Translations under genes and position numbers: made by a program
Part shown: in pieces, positions 33,578 through 35,542 of the stretch
How positions within the stretch are numbered: position 1 is the stretch's first letter
Layout: each line of letters begins with the position of its first letter
Origin: Bacillota bacterium
GTDB taxonomy: Bacteria > Bacillota > JADQBR01
Direction of reading: 5' to 3'
Assembly (NCBI GenBank): GCA_016278515.1
Contig: JADQBR010000127.1
Coordinates: 1 to 35,542 of the forward strand
Length of the DNA stretch: 35,542 nucleotides
Notes under the pieces: generated by a model
Seen by the model: only the letters and a program-made list of their open reading frames with translations
Databases searched by the model: none
What the model was told of the DNA's origin: nothing

Positions 33578-34375
33578 TTAATCTTTTTTTCCAATTTCCT
33601 TTAGCCATGTGTATCCTATCTCTCTGCCAAACGATCTTCGTATTCCTTCTAAATAACCTATCGCATGCGGATGTATATTCGGTCCTAGATTTACCTTGTT
33701 GCCATATCGTTTGATAAACCACGCTTGTTCTTCCAAAGTCTCTGCTTCGAATGTAAGATATTCCAACCCAACTTTTTCAACTATTTCATCAATTGTATCC
33801 AAACTGCTATCGTCCTCAGATTTTTCAAAGTATAAATCTATTTCGCCCTTCTCGATAATAATTAGATTAACTCCGGCACTAATCAAAACATTTACATCAT
33901 CTAATATTTCACTAGCTTGCAGTGGATGGTCAGGATATTTGCTTCCAACTTCCACGATCACCTTGAATCCATGATTAACTGCTAATTCCACCAATCTGAG
34001 TTTCTCTTCTAATGTATAAGAAATGATATTGTCGGAAACTTCTAACGTGTTAAATCCCATATCCTTTAGGACTTTTAAAGTCTCTACCGTCTTCCCAGTA
34101 GCTATTGCAGTTTCAAAAACTATTCCTCCGGGGAAAACATCTATTCCGCGATCTCTATAAAGCCTAACTTTTTTAACCAGCGATTGATTGTCTTGATGAT
34201 AAAGTACCGTGAAATGCAGCATTTTCATGTAATCTATGTACTCTCTAAAATCGACAACCAAATCTGATGCTGCGTTGTACCCTATTCCAAAATCCCTTAA
34301 AAGAGTTAAACCACTTTTTCTTGGTTTTCCTTCGCGTTCAGGCAAATTCAGAAAATCAAATGTTTTTTTACTCAT
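33578..34375 (-). CDS. Divergent phosphosulfolactate synthase (ComA) family protein
   Basis: A 265-residue TIM-barrel protein of the PF02679 family, whose known member ComA adds sulfite to phosphoenolpyruvate. Shared parts are LPEREGKPRKSGLTLLRDFGI, VFPGGIVFETA, GFNTLEVSDNIISYTLEEK, FKVIVEVGSKYPDH and NKVNLGPNI. Several motifs I remember as conserved in ComA are altered: the FVKFGWGTS region reads YMKMLHFTV, the EGRESG loop reads EKGEID and the APQKxQQ stretch reads AETLEEQ. A different substrate is therefore likely. The ATG at 34375 overlaps the ADP-forming CoA ligase beta gene by 8 bases, tying the two steps together. No ComB or ComDE partner is in the window. Confidence 0.75.
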   Translation of the reverse strand: MSKKTFDFLNLPEREGKPRKSGLTLLRDFGIGYNAASDLVVDFREYIDYMKMLHFTVLYHQDNQSLVKKVRLYRDRGIDVFPGGIVFETAIATGKTVETLKVLKDMGFNTLEVSDNIISYTLEEKLRLVELAVNHGFKVIVEVGSKYPDHPLQASEILDDVNVLISAGVNLIIIEKGEIDLYFEKSEDDSSLDTIDEIVEKVGLEYLTFEAETLEEQAWFIKRYGNKVNLGPNIHPHAIGYLEGIRRSFGREIGYTWLKEIGKKD

Positions 34376-35054
34376 ACTTTTTTACCTCCAATTCATCTTC
34401 ATCTTGATAAAAGAATTTAAAATCTAAAATTTGAACACCTTTGCCTTCCTCTAAAACTACAACCGGGTTAAAATCTGCCTCAACGAGCCATTCTTGTTCG
34501 TATGCGAATCGAGATATTTTCACAACACTATCGCAAAGCGCCTTTACATCACAAACAGGGTAAGCACGGTAACCGAAAAGTATTCTCTTCCCACGTATCT
34601 CCTTTAACATTTCCAAGACATCTTCATAGCTAACTGGGCACAAGCGAAATGTTATATCGTGCAGTAGTTCAACCATAATGCCTCCAAGCCCTAATGTAAT
34701 AACAGGTCCAAAAACAGGATCCTTTTTTATTCCAATAACCATTTCAACTCCGCCAGGGATTATTTGTTGGATGTAACAACCTATTATACTTGCGTCAGGG
34801 CATTTCTTCGTCACAGCTTCCCACATATTTCGAACTGTATCTGATAATTGTTCTCGCCCCACCCCTACTTTTACTCCCCCTACATCAGTCTTATGCAGTA
34901 TATCGGGTGATGAAATCTTTACTGCCACTGGAAACTCTAGTTTCTCAGTCACCATTGGCATATCTCCTGTTTGCTCAATCAATACACCGATTGGGTAATT
35001 TAAACCGTATTTATCTAGTATTCTTGTAGCTTCATCTTCTCGTAGAACTTTCAA
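34368..35054 (-). CDS. ADP-forming acyl-CoA synthetase, beta (ATP-grasp) subunit
   Basis: A 228-residue ATP-grasp_5 domain subunit of an NDP-forming acyl-CoA synthetase, converting acyl-CoA, ADP and phosphate into acid, CoA and ATP. Diagnostic motifs are FPVAVKISSPDILHKTDVGGV, with the histidine that relays phosphate, and DPVFGPVITLGLGGIMVELL. It overlaps the ComA-like gene downstream by 8 bases and the alpha-subunit gene upstream by 4 bases (ATGA type), so subunits are made together. In fermenting archaea and anaerobic bacteria this enzyme yields ATP by substrate-level phosphorylation, which suggests the cluster is catabolic and energy-conserving. The acyl group is unknown. Confidence 0.9.
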   Translation of the reverse strand: MKVLREDEATRILDKYGLNYPIGVLIEQTGDMPMVTEKLEFPVAVKISSPDILHKTDVGGVKVGVGREQLSDTVRNMWEAVTKKCPDASIIGCYIQQIIPGGVEMVIGIKKDPVFGPVITLGLGGIMVELLHDITFRLCPVSYEDVLEMLKEIRGKRILFGYRAYPVCDVKALCDSVVKISRFAYEQEWLVEADFNPVVVLEEGKGVQILDFKFFYQDEDELEVKKYE

Positions 35055-35542
35055 TGTTTCACACCTCCTTTAGACATTTCTTTATTGACGTATTCAGTGT
35101 AAGAATAAATGTTATCTAGCATCGGTCCAACATTTACTAGATTTGAAGCTACAGGTATACCGGCTGCTATACTTTGTTTAACCAATTCATTGCGGAAAGT
35201 TGTCATTTCAGTGCTTCCGCTCGAAACTAAGACTAGTACTTTTGCAGCTGTCGAATCCGCTTCATCAAAAGCCTGTATTATGTTTTGAAGAAACTTCTCA
35301 GGTTCAGGATAATTATAAAAGGACTCCATATTGAGATGTAATAGGATAACCCCAAATAGGTCGCGCGGAATTTCTTCAATAAGATCCTTAATTATTTTAC
35401 CGCGGGTCTTGTAGAGACCATTGGCAGGGATGTCAATGGGGTTTTTCAAACTACTCCCCGGTGGCAATCCAATAGCATTTGAAATTTCGATAAGTTGTAT
35501 AATTAAGTGCCCAAACACAGATAAAAAATGACTCACAGCTAA
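35051..35542 (-). CDS. ADP-forming acyl-CoA synthetase, alpha subunit (5' end outside window)
   Basis: C-terminal part of the alpha subunit. The frame is open to the window edge, so the GTG at 35536 is not a convincing start; the CoA-binding Rossmann domain and the phospho-histidine should lie beyond the end. The visible part matches the second succinyl-CoA-ligase-like domain: SSLKNPIDIPAN corresponds to the family's GNPVD motif, FGVILLHLN to the strand that follows, and VLVLVSSGSTEMTT and AAGIPVASNLVNV to the later core. The stop at 35051 overlaps the start of the beta gene by 4 bases. Separate alpha and beta genes are the arrangement of archaeal acetyl-CoA synthetases; many bacteria fuse them. 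Confidence 0.78.
   Translation of the reverse strand, partial: LAVSHFLSVFGHLIIQLIEISNAIGLPPGSSLKNPIDIPANGLYKTRGKIIKDLIEEIPRDLFGVILLHLNMESFYNYPEPEKFLQNIIQAFDEADSTAAKVLVLVSSGSTEMTTFRNELVKQSIAAGIPVASNLVNVGPMLDNIYSYTEYVNKEMSKGGVKH

Noticed and set aside
25114-35054. Firm assignment of the cluster to sulfolactate or coenzyme M metabolism
   Set aside because: TTT transporter, SerA-like dehydrogenase and ComA-fold protein would fit, but there is no sulfo-lyase, no ComB/ComDE and the ComA motifs are altered. Kept only as a hypothesis.

Overview
The window comes from a low-to-mid GC, strictly anaerobic, probably spore-forming clostridial Firmicute. It resembles the Peptococcaceae / Desulfotomaculum-Pelotomaculum type, although the sequence alone cannot fix the genus. 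The reasons are strong AGGAGG-type ribosome binding sites, many TTG starts, an oxygen-sensitive 2-hydroxyacyl-CoA dehydratase type enzyme with its ATP-driven activator, ferredoxin-rich redox proteins, short-chain fatty acid/acetoacetate genes under a sigma-54 activator, and an M14 murein peptidase without a signal peptide, of the kind found in sporulating bacilli. No rRNA, tRNA, CRISPR array, insertion sequence or phage gene was seen. Almost everything is on the minus strand except the block at 10.3-15.0 kb.

Layout. (1) 1-3193, minus: atoD-atoA-atoB-atoE, for uptake of short-chain acids, CoA activation and thiolysis. The -24/-12 promoter at 3264-3279 is an almost perfect sigma-54 site, and two striking perfect inverted repeats lie just upstream of it. 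(2) 3454-5190: the PAS-PAS-AAA+-HTH sigma-54 activator that very likely drives it. (3) 5239-10029: a tightly packed minus-strand series with a CHASE2 adenylate/guanylate cyclase, a GAF/HD-GYP protein, a DUF3307 membrane protein and an amidase-signature hydrolase. (4) 10348-13602, plus: a possible 22-codon leader ORF coupled to two 2-hydroxyacyl-CoA dehydratase/benzoyl-CoA reductase type subunits and their activator, closed by an intrinsic terminator. (5) 13725-14996, plus: a murein peptidase.

(6) 15105-22747, minus: a [2Fe-2S]/2x[4Fe-4S] protein, a fumarate-reductase-like flavoprotein, an Fe-S/cytochrome b membrane anchor, aconitase, NADP-isocitrate dehydrogenase and an AbrB-type permease. 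The flavoprotein has the succinate-dehydrogenase active-site motifs, but Asn replaces the histidine that covalently holds FAD. It therefore looks like a reductase or a dehydrogenase for another di/tricarboxylate, wired to the citrate-isocitrate-oxoglutarate branch.

(7) 23081-35542, minus: the most unusual stretch. It holds an ADP-forming acyl-CoA synthetase (alpha partial, beta), a divergent phosphosulfolactate-synthase (ComA) fold protein, a zinc alcohol dehydrogenase, a homocitrate/isopropylmalate-synthase-like enzyme, a complete tripartite tricarboxylate transporter (TctC, TctB, TctA), an M24 metallohydrolase, a D-2-hydroxyacid dehydrogenase, a ferredoxin fused to a pyruvate-kinase-C-like domain, and an AbrB permease naturally split into two translationally coupled halves. 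Read together, this looks like an uncharacterised pathway that imports a carboxylic acid, oxidises and cleaves it, and recovers ATP through the ADP-forming CoA ligase. This is the best candidate for a new system in the window.
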